64,000 nucleotides of DNA from Janthinobacterium sp. (GTDB lineage Bacteria > Pseudomonadota > Gammaproteobacteria > Burkholderiales > Chitinibacteraceae): contig JANYCY010000065.1 of assembly GCA_025360045.1 (NCBI GenBank), positions 24,730 through 88,729 of the forward strand. The letters are read 5' to 3'. Both the position numbers and the translations under genes were made by a program. The notes beneath the pieces were generated by a model. The model saw nothing but the letters and a program-made list of their open reading frames with translations, did not search any database and had not been told where the DNA came from. Position 1 is the stretch's first letter. The number at the start of each line of letters is the position of its first letter. Positions 57,084 to 64,000 of the stretch are shown one piece after another.

Positions 57084-57680
57084 ATGCGTTTTAGTAAACC
57101 TCTCCTTTTTATCGCCTGTCTCTTGCCACTGGCTTGGATCGTCTTTTCAACAGGGCAAGCCATTAATCCGATTGAGTATTTAACTCGGCAAACGGGCACT
57201 TGGACGCTGAATTTCCTGCTCATCACCCTCGCCGTTACGCCGCTGCGCCGACTTAGTGGCTATGGCAAGCTACTGCTTTACCGCCGCATGCTGGGGCTGT
57301 ATGTGTTTTTTTACGCCTTTATCCATGCGCTCACTTTCTTTGTATTCGATCACGGCTTAGACCCCGCCGCTATCTGGCACGATGTGATCAAACGCCCTTT
57401 TGTAACTGTTGGATTTTTGGCTTTTGTCTTGCTGATCCCACTGGCCGCCACATCAAATCAAGCCGCGATCCGCAAGCTAAAGCGCCAATGGCAACGCCTG
57501 CATAAGCTGGTGTATCTGATTGCCAGCCTAGGTGTGCTGCATTATCTGTGGCTGGTAAAACGAGATTTAAGCACCCCGCTGATTTATGCCGCTATCTTGG
57601 GGCTGTTATTTCTGATGCGCTCGCCAATGGCGAGGCGATTAGATGGGATGTTGAAGCTAAAAAATCTGTCTAAACCCTAA
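57084..57680 (+). CDS. msrQ: MsrQ, haem-binding membrane subunit of the MsrPQ methionine sulfoxide reductase
   Basis: A 198-residue inner-membrane protein with about six helices of the ferric-reductase-like type. Family parts: TGTWTLNFLLITLAVTPLRR, YRRMLGLYVFFYAFIHALTF and RLHKLVYLIASLGVLHYLW with haem-binding His residues. MsrQ passes electrons from the quinone pool to periplasmic MsrP, which repairs oxidised methionine. In most genomes msrP is immediately upstream; here proB lies there on the other strand, so msrP must be elsewhere or lost. Confidence 0.9.
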   Translation: MRFSKPLLFIACLLPLAWIVFSTGQAINPIEYLTRQTGTWTLNFLLITLAVTPLRRLSGYGKLLLYRRMLGLYVFFYAFIHALTFFVFDHGLDPAAIWHDVIKRPFVTVGFLAFVLLIPLAATSNQAAIRKLKRQWQRLHKLVYLIASLGVLHYLWLVKRDLSTPLIYAAILGLLFLMRSPMARRLDGMLKLKNLSKP

Positions 57681-57689
57681 ATCTGTAGG

Positions 57690-57884
57690 CACAGAGCACA
57701 CAGAGATAAAAAGCAGAACACTGAGAGTTCATAAATTAAATTCGAGGTTTATTTTATATTGCCCCAAGTATTTGAACCGTCATCCCCGAATGCATTGATC
57801 GGGGATGACGGTTCAAACACGGAATACTCGTCAGAGCAGTAATTACGGACCTGAATTAATTAGGTTTTCTCTGTGTGCTCTGTG
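57690..57884. repeat. Nested inverted repeats (CACAGAGCACACAGAGA family)
   Basis: An outer pair, CACAGAGCACACAGAGA at 57690-57706 and its exact complement at 57868-57884, encloses a second perfect 19-base inverted repeat (57771-57789 with 57799-57817, TTTGAACCGTCATCCCCGA). No gene lies inside. A relative of the outer repeat lies at 62190-62350. Confidence 0.85.
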
Positions 57885-57924
57885 TTCTTCCCTTTCTCTG
57901 TGTATACAGACCTTTTTTACTTTT

Positions 57925-59148
57925 TTACCTAGGAGGGATGAGGAAGCGGGTGACGTCGATTCCCCATTTATCGGGCGATTCATGGCCGGTAATTCGATCT
58001 GCGCCACCTAGGCCCATGGGTTTAGCTAAATCAATTTCCACCGGCGGAATATAAGTATTGGCCTTGGTGCTAAAAACAGCTTTCACCCTTGGCATTAATA
58101 AATTACCTTCGTTTTGCTCCAGCACCACAGCTAAACGGCCTGATTCCAATTTAACCAAAGAGCCCACCGGATAAATCCCGATGGTGCGCATAAAGGCTTG
58201 AACCAGCGTTGGATTAAAGTGAAATTTGCTCCATTCCCATAATTTTTTTAATCCCTCAGAGGGCGGCATGCCGGTGTGATAACAGCGATCCGAAGTAATG
58301 GCATCGTATACATCGACCACTGATGCCATTTGCGTTAATTGAGTAATATTTTCGCCGGGCAATTTATGCGGATAACCGCTGCCATCCATCCGCTCATGAT
58401 GATGCAGGGTAATTTCTAGGGGAATCTCACCAATTGAATCAACCTGCGACAATATTTTAAAACCTTCCATTGGGTGAGAGCGCATCACATCGAATTCTGC
58501 CTCGGTTAATCGCCCCGGTTTATTCAGAATTTCATTAGGCACCATGGTTTTACCGGTATCGTGCAATAGGCCACCAATACCCGCTTGGCGAATTAATTCT
58601 GCCGGGAAATTCATGCTTTTAGTGAAAGTCACCATCAGCGTGCAAACGCTCACCGAATGCAAAAAGGTATATTCGTCTTTATCTTTAATTCCCGACAAGC
58701 CTAATAAAGCGCTGCTATTACGCAAAATAGAATCAGTAATTGCCTCAACAACTTCTTCAACATCATCCATTTGAATCGCTTTACCCATACGAGCATCTTG
58801 CATCACGCTACGCACCAAATTGTGCGCTTGTTTATGAATCCGCTTCGCACGCATCATTTCTTCAGAAGTAGAAACCTGAATCACAGGCGCAGGCGCTGCC
58901 GCCATCTTGACCATTTCAGCCTCAATCGACGCGCTCACCTCCTCTACCGTCGGCGCATGAGCGTAATCAAGACCGCGATCGGTATCGATATATACCTCCC
59001 GCGCGCCCGAGGCCGTTATTTTCTGTAGATCTTCATCCGTTTTAATGACAAATTGCTTACGCAAAAATGGATGATCCATCCAGTCCACATTCAGATCATG
59101 GATATACATGCCGATCTTCAGTACGTCTGTGGGGATTTTCTTGATCAT
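57925..59148 (-). CDS. HD-GYP domain cyclic-di-GMP phosphodiesterase with DUF3391
   Basis: A 407-residue cytosolic protein. The N-terminal DUF3391 region (IPTDVLKIGMYIHDLNVDW) precedes an HD-GYP domain: GIGGLLHDTGK (HD), HPMEGFKIL, LHHHERMDGSGYP (the GYP motif) and VDVYDAITSDRCY. All metal-site residues seem present, so it probably degrades cyclic-di-GMP. It would oppose the diguanylate cyclase part of the protein at 2538-5585. ATG at 59148 gives the usual family start (MIKKIPTDVLKIGMYI); a GTG 16 codons upstream is less likely. Confidence 0.92.
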   Translation of the reverse strand: MIKKIPTDVLKIGMYIHDLNVDWMDHPFLRKQFVIKTDEDLQKITASGAREVYIDTDRGLDYAHAPTVEEVSASIEAEMVKMAAAPAPVIQVSTSEEMMRAKRIHKQAHNLVRSVMQDARMGKAIQMDDVEEVVEAITDSILRNSSALLGLSGIKDKDEYTFLHSVSVCTLMVTFTKSMNFPAELIRQAGIGGLLHDTGKTMVPNEILNKPGRLTEAEFDVMRSHPMEGFKILSQVDSIGEIPLEITLHHHERMDGSGYPHKLPGENITQLTQMASVVDVYDAITSDRCYHTGMPPSEGLKKLWEWSKFHFNPTLVQAFMRTIGIYPVGSLVKLESGRLAVVLEQNEGNLLMPRVKAVFSTKANTYIPPVEIDLAKPMGLGGADRITGHESPDKWGIDVTRFLIPPR

Positions 59149-59205
59149 GGCCGTTACAATGAGAAGTTGTTCCTTTATCTTAGGACTAAGCGTCACTCCT
59201 CGCCC

Positions 59206-59547
59206 ATGTACAAACTCACTTTCATCAGTCTCATAGAATCCTCTCGTCTAGAAATACAGGCGGAAGCTAACAGCATGCTGATCTCATCTGTCAGATCACT
59301 AGTGAGCGATGGAAAATTACAACTCGCATGGCGTTGTGGTCAGGGCACGTGTGGCGCATGTAAAGTGCGTTTAGAGCACGCAGGCAGCGGCGGCATGGTG
59401 ACGCTGGGCGGCAAAGAAAAAAACGTCATGATCCGCCACGCAGGGCTGGCCGCCGATTCCCCGCTCACCATCCCCGACACGCCCGAGCTAGTCCGGCTGG
59501 CCTGCCATATTCAAATTAAGAGTGATTTAACGATTTATGTTAAGTGA
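59206..59547 (+). CDS. [2Fe-2S] ferredoxin-like protein
   Basis: A 113-residue protein with a plant-type cluster motif: WRCGQGTCGACKVRLEH (C-x4-C-x2-C) and the distal Cys in VRLACHIQIKSDL. The fold is that of adrenodoxin/plant-type ferredoxins. It may feed electrons to an oxygenase or reductase; the partner is not evident. It starts 57 bases from the divergent HD-GYP gene. The Shine-Dalgarno is poor, so the start is not certain. Confidence 0.85.
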   Translation: MYKLTFISLIESSRLEIQAEANSMLISSVRSLVSDGKLQLAWRCGQGTCGACKVRLEHAGSGGMVTLGGKEKNVMIRHAGLAADSPLTIPDTPELVRLACHIQIKSDLTIYVK

Positions 59548-59670
59548 TGGCGCAGTCAAGCCCTTAGCCCAAGATCTGTAGACACCGAGGACGGGGAGAA
59601 CACAGAAAGTGGAGCAAGCCGCAGCGTGCTTCCCATTAGCAAAAGTCGGCCACGCAAGGAGAAATACAAA

Positions 59671-59994
59671 ATGAACGGAATCAAAGAGTCAGATTGGAAA
59701 TATCTCAGAAATCTCCGCAGCATAGCGCTAGAGCGTTTATGCCAGCGAATCCTGACACAGCTAAACAGCATTGCCCTTGAGAATGAGCAGAGTTATCACG
59801 AGCGATATCTTGCAATTTACCGCGAGGTGCATGAGCAGGACAAAATAGTAAGCAGGATATTTAACGCTTCATCACGCTCAACAGCATGGATGACCATTCT
59901 TGCTTTGCGTGCAGAAAAGCTCATCACGGACGAAGAGTTTGAGCACTTTTCGGATGAGACTCAATGGGCTGCTCGCCCTATACAGGCTGATTGA
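59671..59994 (+). CDS. Conserved small helical protein of unknown function
   Basis: A 107-residue soluble protein, nearly all helical: ESDWKYLRNLRSIALERLCQ, SYHERYLAIYREVHEQDKIV, RSTAWMTILALRAEKLITDE and EEFEHFSDET. I recognise the pattern as a small protein seen in other proteobacteria but know no function. GGAG lies nine bases before the ATG at 59671. It converges with the IclR gene with six bases between stops. Confidence 0.75.
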   Translation: MNGIKESDWKYLRNLRSIALERLCQRILTQLNSIALENEQSYHERYLAIYREVHEQDKIVSRIFNASSRSTAWMTILALRAEKLITDEEFEHFSDETQWAARPIQAD

Positions 59995-60000
59995 TGCAAC

Positions 60001-60759
60001 TCAAACCAAACCCATCCTACGACTAATGGCTTGTGTGGCTGCTAATAGCCTTTGCACCAACTCGCTCTCTGCCTCAGGTTGCAAGGTAGATGAGGATGAT
60101 CCCACCACGGTGGCGACGCCAATAATTTGCTGACGCGCATTAAATACGGGGGCAGAAATGGCGTCTACGCCGCTGATTAATAGGCCTTGAATACTGTGCC
60201 AGCCTTGACTGCGTATGCTCGCCAAGAGTGTATTCATTTCCTGAGTTTCAGCCTTGGAGATCGCCGCCTCCTGCAGCAACAACTTGAGCTCCTGCTCGGG
60301 TAAATGGGCGCTAAATATGAGGCCGGTTGCCGATTTAAACGGGGGTAATACCGACCCCACCTGGGTAATCAGGCTGATTGATCTAAGCGCCTGCTCGACT
60401 TGCACCACCGTTGCGCCCTTATTACCCCATACCGCAAAAAATACTGTTTCATTCAGCTGATCGCGCAAATTTAAAAGATAGGGCGTGGCTACTTTTAATA
60501 CGTCCATTTTCCCCAGCGCAATCAGGCCGACACGTAAGGCTTCATGACCTAGGGCGTAATGATTACTACTAGAATCTTGCTCGGCAAAGCCCGTGGCAAT
60601 CAACGCCTGTAAATAGCGATGTACTTTGCTGGCGGGCATGCCAACATGCTCGGCCAAATGGCTTAAGGACGTGGCTGGGGCCAAATCGGCCAGTGCTTTT
60701 AAAACATGTGCAGCCACTTCTGCCGAACCCACACTTTGCCGTCTATCGTTTTCTGCCAT
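60001..60759 (-). CDS. IclR-family regulator, probable repressor of homogentisate genes
   Basis: A 252-residue regulator. The N-terminal winged helix has VLKALADLAPATSLSHLAEH and GMPASKVHRYLQALIATGFA; the C-terminal IclR effector domain has FFAVWGNKGATVVQVEQ, SATGLIFSAHL and ISAPVFNARQQIIGVATVVG. It is divergent from hmgA, and a TGCGTAA-N5-TTACGCA palindrome lies between them. By analogy with HmgR of Pseudomonas it probably represses hmgA-fahA until homogentisate is present. ATG at 60759 follows a GGTAAG-type site. Confidence 0.85.
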   Translation of the reverse strand: MAENDRRQSVGSAEVAAHVLKALADLAPATSLSHLAEHVGMPASKVHRYLQALIATGFAEQDSSSNHYALGHEALRVGLIALGKMDVLKVATPYLLNLRDQLNETVFFAVWGNKGATVVQVEQALRSISLITQVGSVLPPFKSATGLIFSAHLPEQELKLLLQEAAISKAETQEMNTLLASIRSQGWHSIQGLLISGVDAISAPVFNARQQIIGVATVVGSSSSTLQPEAESELVQRLLAATQAISRRMGLV

Positions 60760-60829
60760 GTTTCTTACCACGAAAAATACAAGAATGGGCGTTTATAGCT
60801 TGACGAGTATTTAAAATCAAATTATGTTT

Positions 60830-60848
60830 TGCGTAAACCAATTACGCA
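60830..60848. promoter_or_regulatory. Palindromic operator between the IclR gene and hmgA
   Basis: TGCGTAA (60830-60836) and TTACGCA (60842-60848) form a perfect inverted repeat around five bases, 22 bases before the hmgA start codon. A related ACGTAA follows. Spacing and position suit repression of hmgA by the adjacent IclR-family protein. Confidence 0.65.
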
Positions 60849-60869
60849 TAACGTAAAAAGGACGATGCC

Positions 60870-62156
60870 ATGTCACACGCTATTTTGTCTTACCTATCAG
60901 GGTTTGGAAATGAATTTGCCAGTGAGGCATTGGCAGGCGCTTTACCAGAAGGGCAGAATTCACCGCAAAAAGCCCCCTATGGCTTATACCCAGAGCAGTT
61001 TTCTACCAGCGCCTTTACCGTGCCGCGTGCTGAGTTACGCCGCACTTGGATGTATCGCATCCTGCCATCTGCTGCACACGGTAAATTTGAACGTTTAGAA
61101 AAACAACGACCAGACTGTAAATTAGGGGCCATCACCCCTAACCGCCTGCGTTGGGATCCGCTGCCTCTGCCTGATGCCCCTACTGATTTTATTGATGGCC
61201 TGATTACCATGGCCGCCAATAGCGATGCACCGGAAGGCATCACCATCCATCTTTATCGCGCTAATTGCTCCATGCAAAGGGCGTTTTTTAATGCGGATGG
61301 TGAGATGCTACTGGTACCCGAGCTGGGCCGCTTACGCTTAGTCACCGAGCTGGGCATATTAGAAATAGAACCCGAAGAAATTGCCGTGATTCCACGCGGG
61401 ATGAAATTCCGAGTAGAGCTGCTGGACGCCACCGCTCGCGGCTATATCAGCGAAAACCACGGTTCGCCTTTCCGCATTCCTGATCTGGGACCCATCGGCA
61501 GCAACGGCCTAGCCAATCCGCGCGATTTCTTAACGCCGGTAGCGGCCTATGAGGATGTGGATCAGCCGACACAGTTGGTACAAAAATTCTTAGGTGAATT
61601 TTGGGCCACTACGCTCAGCCATTCACCCTTCAATGTGGTGGCTTGGCACGGCAACAGCGTGCCGTACAAATATGATCTGCGCCGCTTTAACACCATAGGC
61701 ACCGTGAGTTATGACCATCCCGATCCTTCTATTTTTACCGTGCTGACCTCACCATCTGCCGTGACTGGCCAAGCCAATTGCGACTTTGTGATTTTCCCAC
61801 CGCGTTGGATGGTTGCTGAAAACACCTTCCGCCCACCTTGGTTTCATCGTAATCTTATGAATGAATTTATGGGCTTGGTGCGCGGTGAGTACGATGCCAA
61901 AGCCGGAGGTTTTGTGCCAGGTGGCTGCTCTCTGCATAACGTGATGAGCGCCCACGGGCCGGATGCCAGAACTTTTATCCATGCCAGCAGCGCGACATTA
62001 AAACCGCAAAAAATTGAGCGCACTATGGCGTTTATGTTTGAAACCCACGCAGTGATCCGCCCAACGCAATACGCACTGGAATGCGCAGAGTTTCAAACAA
62101 ACTACGACGACTGCTGGGCAGACATGCCCAAAACATTTAATAAAAACCAGATTTAA
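60870..62156 (+). CDS. hmgA: Homogentisate 1,2-dioxygenase
   Basis: A 428-residue iron enzyme that opens the ring of homogentisate to maleylacetoacetate in tyrosine and phenylalanine breakdown. It begins with [19 protein letters not shown]. Sites: [20 protein letters not shown], the iron-binding region [31 protein letters not shown] and [15 protein letters not shown] with the last His. GGA lies eight bases before the ATG. It precedes fahA with about 240 bases of repeat-containing DNA between. Confidence 0.96.
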   Translation: MSHAILSYLSGFGNEFASEALAGALPEGQNSPQKAPYGLYPEQFSTSAFTVPRAELRRTWMYRILPSAAHGKFERLEKQRPDCKLGAITPNRLRWDPLPLPDAPTDFIDGLITMAANSDAPEGITIHLYRANCSMQRAFFNADGEMLLVPELGRLRLVTELGILEIEPEEIAVIPRGMKFRVELLDATARGYISENHGSPFRIPDLGPIGSNGLANPRDFLTPVAAYEDVDQPTQLVQKFLGEFWATTLSHSPFNVVAWHGNSVPYKYDLRRFNTIGTVSYDHPDPSIFTVLTSPSAVTGQANCDFVIFPPRWMVAENTFRPPWFHRNLMNEFMGLVRGEYDAKAGGFVPGGCSLHNVMSAHGPDARTFIHASSATLKPQKIERTMAFMFETHAVIRPTQYALECAEFQTNYDDCWADMPKTFNKNQI

Positions 62157-62189
62157 TAAGCGCGTAAAGCAACGAGTGCTAAGTCCTAA

Positions 62190-62350
62190 ACCACAGAGGA
62201 CACAGAGAGCACAGAGCACCACAGAGAAAAATGGGTAGCTATCAAAGTACGCCCTCGCATACAGACTGCGATCCAAACTACGGGTCTAAAACGATGGAAC
62301 TTTGTTTTTCCTCTGTGAAACTCTGTGGCCTCTGTGCTCTCTGTGGTTCA
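62190..62350. repeat. CACAGAG-type inverted repeat between hmgA and fahA
   Basis: The left arm (about 62190-62228) has repeated CACAGAG words and the right arm (about 62310-62347) has repeated CTCTGTG words, so the two can pair imperfectly over about 35 bases. It is the second copy of the kind seen at 57690-57884. It may separate hmgA and fahA transcripts. Confidence 0.75.
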
Positions 62351-62396
62351 AGGTTTAGCGCTCTATGACACACTTTAAAACCCAACGGAGCCCCTC

Positions 62397-63701
62397 ATGA
62401 CTTCCACTACATATCGCCTCAGCTGGGTTACTTCTGCTCATGATCACCGTGACTTCCCATTGCAAAACCTGCCTTTCGGGATTTTCAGCCCAGAAGGCTT
62501 GCCGCCGCGCGGTGGGGTGGCGATTGGTGATTTTATTTTTGATTTGCAAACCGCCGTCGAAAACAGCTTATTTACCGGCGATGCCCTGAGCGCTGCGCAA
62601 GCGGCCAGCGGCAAATCGCTCAATGCTTTTTTTGCCCTGCCAAGTAGCGCAAGACTGGCACTGCGTGAGCGCCTATTAGAGCTGCTCGACGCCGATTACG
62701 CCCAGCTTAAAAACCTGCAAGCCCAAGGCGAAGCCCTGTTGCGCCCAGCCAGCGTTTGCAAAATGCACTTGCCAGCAAAAGTCGGCGATTACACCGATTT
62801 TTATACCGGCATTCATCACGCCGTAAATGTCGGCAAATTATTCCGCCCAGATAATCCGCTGCTGCCTAATTACAAATACGTGCCAATTGGCTATCACGGC
62901 CGCTCCTCCACCATTTATCCAAGCGGCTTTGCCGTGCGCCGCCCGCTGGGCCAAACGCTCAAACCCGGCCAAGAAGTACCTGCGCTCACGCCATCTGCCC
63001 GTTTAGATTACGAGCTAGAACTTGGCATTTGGGTAGCGGGCAGCAATCCACAGGGCGAGGCCATTGCCATTGAAAATGCTGCCGAGCATATTGCAGGATT
63101 TTGCTTGCTGAACGATTGGTCGGCACGCGATTTACAAGCTTGGGAATATCAGCCGCTAGGGCCATTCCTCGCTAAAAACTTTGCTACCACCGTGTCCCCA
63201 TGGGTGGTCACAGCCGAAGCACTAGCGCCTTATCGCGCCGCTCAGCCAGCTCGCCCTGAAGGCGACCCGCAGCCGCTACCTTATCTTTATGATGCAGCAG
63301 ATCAGGCCAATGGCGCTTTTGATATTGAGCTAGAGGTACTGCTGCACACCGCAGCGCAAAAAGCCCAAGGCCTGCCAGCGCATCGTCTGGGCCTGTCCAA
63401 CACCCTGAATATGTACTGGACTGTGGCGCAGCTGATTACCCATCACACCGTCAATGGCTGCAGCTTGCGCTCTGGCGATTTGCTCGGCACCGGCACCTTA
63501 TCCGGCCCGACGCCTGATTCGCTCGGCAGCCTGCTGGAGCTGAGCAATGGCGGCAAGCAAGCAATCACGCTGGATTCTGGTGAAGAGCGCTGCTTTCTGG
63601 CCGACGGCGACGAAATCATCATGCTGGCCCGTTGCAAAAAAAACGGCCACCCAAGCATCGGCTTTGGCGAATGCAGGGGTGTGATTTTAGCTGCGAAGTG
63701 A
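62397..63701 (+). CDS. fahA: Fumarylacetoacetase
   Basis: A 434-residue enzyme that splits fumarylacetoacetate to fumarate and acetoacetate, the last step of tyrosine breakdown. An N-terminal SH3-like domain (FPLQNLPFGIFSPEG) precedes the catalytic domain: DYTDFYTGIHHAVNVGKLFR with the first Asp and catalytic His, YKYVPIGYHGRSSTI, RLDYELELGIWV, LLNDWSARDLQAWEYQPLG and GDLLGTGTLSGP. The intermediate maleylacetoacetate isomerase gene is not in the window. Confidence 0.95.
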   Translation: MTSTTYRLSWVTSAHDHRDFPLQNLPFGIFSPEGLPPRGGVAIGDFIFDLQTAVENSLFTGDALSAAQAASGKSLNAFFALPSSARLALRERLLELLDADYAQLKNLQAQGEALLRPASVCKMHLPAKVGDYTDFYTGIHHAVNVGKLFRPDNPLLPNYKYVPIGYHGRSSTIYPSGFAVRRPLGQTLKPGQEVPALTPSARLDYELELGIWVAGSNPQGEAIAIENAAEHIAGFCLLNDWSARDLQAWEYQPLGPFLAKNFATTVSPWVVTAEALAPYRAAQPARPEGDPQPLPYLYDAADQANGAFDIELEVLLHTAAQKAQGLPAHRLGLSNTLNMYWTVAQLITHHTVNGCSLRSGDLLGTGTLSGPTPDSLGSLLELSNGGKQAITLDSGEERCFLADGDEIIMLARCKKNGHPSIGFGECRGVILAAK

Positions 63702-63726
63702 GTGACTAAAAAAGGTCTGTAGTTTC

Positions 63727-63764
63727 GTAGGGTGGGTTAGCCCGGTTGTTTGGGCGTAACCCAC
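63727..63764. repeat. GTAGGGTGGGTT partial palindromic unit, copy D
   Basis: GTAGGGTGGGTTA and TAACCCACC flank about 15 bases. It resembles the units at 36421 and 40155 but lacks the closing CTAC. Confidence 0.7.
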
Positions 63765-64000
63765 CATGATGCATCGGTTTCGTAGTACAGGTGAAACTCT
63801 TTAGTGCCTAGTCGTTTTAGTGCCTTCGGCACGTTTATTTAGGAGCGGTAGCCACCGCTGGGGCCTTCCTTTCTTGAACGGCCAAGAAACGAAGCCAAAG
63901 AAGGCCGCCCCACGAAACACGAAGGCCCCTGCACTGCGGACAATCGAGTCGGCGGCAGGCGGGATTGGCTCGCTGCCTCGCTCCCTGGCCGAAACCCCGC
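63765..64000. other. Non-coding tail of the window
   Basis: I see no gene in the last 236 bases. A small AGCGGT/ACCGCT hairpin lies at 63844-63859. The following GC-rich stretch (CCAAGAAACGAAGCC, then GAAGGCCGCC) reads like part of a dispersed repeat that continues beyond the window. Confidence 0.4.

Overview
The window reads as chromosomal DNA of a betaproteobacterium, most likely of the order Neisseriales (Chromobacteriaceae-like). This is inferred from gene families and layouts (mrdA-rodA-rlpA, yqgE-ruvX-pyrB-pyrX, glnK-amtB under a sigma-54 promoter, ubiK, homogentisate pathway), not from a database search. Most of it is ordinary, densely packed core genome of moderate GC. Two accessory blocks stand out: 11.1-19.8 kb and 25.7-36.4 kb.

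Layout. 1-5.6 kb: end of the cell-elongation operon (mrdA, rodA, rlpA), then a large membrane-anchored GGDEF/EAL protein. 5.6-11.1 kb: a 294-bp foldback element, acyl-CoA-binding protein, the pyrimidine operon yqgE-ruvX-pyrB-pyrX (minus strand) and a divergent photolyase. 11.1-15.4 kb: two paralogous small secreted proteins and three broken Rhs C-terminal fragments, two with distinct tips followed by likely immunity genes. 15.5-19.7 kb: an AT-rich three-gene cassette (C5 cytosine methyltransferase, a protein with two GHKL ATPase domains, a receiver-domain protein ending in a HEPN-like RNxxxH helix). This is the best candidate for an undescribed signalling and defence system.

20-25 kb: fba, a cupin, pgk, an MFS exporter and a YfaZ-type outer membrane protein. 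25.7-36.4 kb: one gene of about 3,570 codons built from roughly 400 copies of an eight-residue repeat, capped by a calcium-binding C-terminus. 36.5-40.2 kb: an electrophile-detoxification cluster (nemR, yqhD, nemA) with two identical operators and a decayed chimeric gene. 40.2-49.4 kb: cysK, cca, glnK-amtB, ubiK, an acetyltransferase, aqpZ, a VOC protein, RNase P RNA, the active dihydroorotase pyrC and a TusA-like protein. 49.5-55.2 kb: a metal/envelope-stress neighbourhood with two PepSY-like proteins behind PmrA/QseB-type boxes, cytochrome b561, a two-component system and two cation-diffusion facilitators. 55.2-64 kb: CNP1-like protein, proB, msrQ, an HD-GYP phosphodiesterase, a ferredoxin, an IclR regulator, hmgA and fahA.

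How the parts work together. PyrB and a catalytically dead dihydroorotase (PyrX) are encoded together, while the active PyrC lies 41 kb away. GlnK and AmtB couple ammonium uptake to nitrogen status. NemR probably controls YqhD and NemA. The IclR regulator probably controls the two last steps of tyrosine/homogentisate breakdown. Several families of inverted repeats fill convergent gaps between genes.
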